From the NCBI GenBank assembly GCA_905147135.1, contig LR990056.1, forward strand, positions 6,520,001-6,584,000: DNA of 64,000 bases, written 5' to 3'. The notes beneath the pieces were generated by a model. It had not been told where the DNA came from. It did not search any database and saw only the letters and a list, made by a program, of their open reading frames with translations. The stretch is from Blastobasis lacticolella (lineage: Eukaryota; Arthropoda; Insecta; Lepidoptera; Blastobasidae). This document shows, piece after piece, positions 61,963 to 64,000 of the stretch. The position numbers and the translations under genes were made by a program. The number at the start of each line of letters is the position of its first letter. The stretch's first letter is position 1.

Positions 61963-63565
61963 ACAGACAATAAATAGGTCAAAATAGTGGATTATCTAAT
62001 AAAGTTTTTTTTTTAATAGGCTTGCATTTGACCTCAATTCACCTGATGGAAAGCGACAATGGTCGAAAATGAAAAAAAAAATCGGCCGAGCCGTTGCTTA
62101 GAATGTTATAAATCCCTAACAACAAACTGTAAGTAAAGATGATAAATGAAAGATAGACACATCAAATTTTTGGCTGTAAAATGTTACACTCCCTCGTGCG
62201 TTGTAAGTAAGGCTCGCTCATTAATTTTACTAAGCGACGCGCTGAATCGAAAAGAGATTTTATAGCTAAAACTAACTTTTTATACGAACAAGTGTTAATT
62301 ATGTCTGTGTATGTCCATTTTGAAGTTTGACTTCTCAATTGCTTTGGGAGCAAAGTTATTGCTTTAATTAAGTTTCTGGGCAAGTCTGATACTTTAAGGG
62401 ACACCAAAGTAGTATGGAAATTTAATTTCCATAAATTTCTGTGGTTTTTAATAATTGTAATTTTTTTACCCACCTAATAAAAAGCGCAGACTGTCGCCTA
62501 TAACAAAAACGGATCATTTACTAATGTTTATTTAACAAAAATTTAGAACCTCAGTTGTGTTGACTCACAGAACACTGTGAGGACTAAGACGATATCCTAG
62601 ATATCTTGTCTGGATTTGAAGCTGTAACATTATATACCTAATGGACTTAGATACCACACACCCCAAGGTACCTAACTTAAAAACAGTGTGAAAAAATTTG
62701 CAAGTAGGTAAGTAGGTATGTTAAATTTTTCATCATTACTCCAAAAAAAACCAAACAAAACTGCTAACTACCTACATGCTCCATCATATCGTTACCATCT
62801 GTTACGATAATAAGTACTAACCACGCCATATAAGTAGTTCAATAAACGCCACCGTCCATCCATCGCTTTCACTGTCATTTAAAAACAGAACGGTCTACAA
62901 ACAGAAAAGCATCGAGCGTAGATCTAATAAAGTTTCTCATCGCGATACAATTTCTGTTAAAAAACCTTTTATCCTACCAATAAAACGTTAACAATCCGTT
63001 CTCAACGCCACGTTGTAACATAAACCATTCGATAAACGCACCTATGTCTTTTCTGATAAGGTTTAATCGAGTCGCACGAGTTAAGCTTGTTCCCGAAGGC
63101 CACCCAGGTAGGATTTCTTCGAAAATGCACCATAAAAATTACTGGCTGCCAGTAACCCGTCGAAACGAGTGAGTGCCGTAATACTGACTCAATTATCTGT
63201 TAGGTATTATAATTAGAGGCGTAGCGTTGTCGTTATGTTGTCCAGGGAAAGTATTTTGTTCATGCCATCGAGATAGCGGCGCCGGCAAATCGTGGCGCCA
63301 GTAACATACCGTTGAAGTATGACGTGTACTTTTTTAAAATATTTTATTTCGGTTTTGACAGACCTTTCGTGTCCTAATCCTAATATAAATCTCATATTAA
63401 TACGCTGTATCCACTAGCAACGAAATAGCTGATCACCGACGGTATTGATGTGCATTTTTCACTGAATTTGTAGTACAGTGAATAAACATAAAGTAAATGG
63501 TGCCGAGATGGAAGAAACGCATTAATGTAAGATCCAAACAAAATCGAACCATTTTAGAATCGCAG
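61963..63565. other. Long stretch without recognised genes
   Basis: TAGGCTTGCATTTGACCTCA, CACCTGATGGAAAGCGACAA (62018-62060) is a fragment of a family D-like repeat. Nothing else is recognised. The 103-codon minus frame at 62162-62473 lacks motifs. Confidence 0.35.
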
Positions 63566-63770
63566 GCCTCTATACGAACGGTTTTCAATTTTGATTTTCG
63601 CCATGAAAAATTCGATATTTTGTTGCATAATGCCGGCTTTCCCTATTTTTGTACCGTAGGTACTCGGTGATGCTAATGTATTTAAAAATATTGAATATTT
63701 CAGGCTGAGAATCAAAATTGAAAACCGGTCGAAACAAGGCGAGCGGACAAAAATTAGAGCCTCTGTCTTA
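63566..63770 (+). mobile_element. Repeat N, copy 2, both inverted ends
   Basis: CGAACGGTTTTCAATTTTGA at the left (63577-63596) and its inverse TCAAAATTGAAAACCGGTCG (63712-63731) at the right. The interior is collinear with 31878-31985. The right outer part (63732-63770) read inversely matches the first 45 bp of copy 1. Confidence 0.65.
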
Positions 63771-64000
63771 CAATAAATAATTATTGTAAGTCAGAGTGAA
63801 AACCTGGATTTAATCTGGCTGAGGAGAATATAACACCGATCTCTTCCATCTACGACTGTCGTAGCATAGTAGAAGGTTATAATCGTCGGTAAGTAAAGCA
63901 CAGGCGACTACTAAGAACGTCTCTAGCCTCCTACAGATCCTAGCCTTAACCAAAAAATTATTGAAAAAAAATGGTTCTGCTGAATTCTCGACATTACTAA
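63771..64000. other. Intergenic sequence, nothing recognised
   Basis: No recognised family or gene. Confidence 0.3.

Noticed and set aside
1..64000. CRISPR array or prokaryotic operons
   Set aside because: No regularly spaced direct repeats, no ribosome-binding-site-led gene runs, and the repeats are eukaryotic SINEs, LINEs and MITEs.

Overview
The window looks like intergenic DNA from a lepidopteran (moth or butterfly) genome. It is AT-rich eukaryotic sequence with no bacterial-style gene layout. Its interspersed repeats are of lepidopteran type: two tRNA-derived SINE families, RTE-clade and CR1/Jockey-like LINE 3' ends, and many small terminal-inverted-repeat elements. The order is inferred from repeat content only; I cannot name the species. 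I found no host protein-coding exon, tRNA gene, rRNA gene or CRISPR array. The longest open frame is 139 codons, and frames of 60-139 codons are unremarkable in 64 kb. Several of them are translated repeats.

Repeat families, with labels used in the entries. Family A: a ~250 bp element ending in (GAT)n, ten copies plus two degenerate ones. SINE-B: tRNA-headed, carrying an AGATGGCGC motif near its 3' end, five copies. SINE-C: tRNA-headed, 3' end at ...GCCAAGATGATGATG, about fifteen copies or fragments. Family D: the 3' end of a CR1/Jockey-like LINE, about ten copies. Family G: another LINE 3' end, four copies. MITE-E: ~255 bp with ~37 bp inverted termini, three nearly identical copies. Single or low-copy elements include a hAT-type element with a perfect 8 bp target duplication (34138-34485), TIR elements at 25640, 26603, 43525, 48528 and 48791, and two large foldback elements built of nested palindromes (10325-11163 and 53748-54616).

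Layout. 1-9.5 kb: scattered family A, SINE and LINE ends, with a CpG-rich promoter-like patch at 7660-7820. 9.5-18 kb: SINE-B, the first foldback element, and long blocks with nothing recognised. 18-30 kb: dense SINE/LINE debris and two MITEs. 30-39 kb: RTE tail, hAT element, and four family A copies, one of which was invaded by another small element. 39-47 kb: sparse, with MITE-E and one unexplained ~108-codon frame. 47-52.5 kb: the densest nest, with an RTE pseudogene followed by seven elements, then a duplicated block flanking a family A copy. 52.5-64 kb: the second foldback element, SINE-C copies, a CpG-rich block at 59.1-59.4 kb, and the third MITE-E copy.

The families are linked by mechanism. 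Family A, SINE-C and the RTE LINE all end in GAT/TGA microsatellite tails, which suggests shared RTE-type retrotransposition machinery (inference). SINE-B and one MITE carry insect CTCF-core-like motifs, so they may spread candidate architectural sites. Identities and boundaries were judged by eye, without alignment software.
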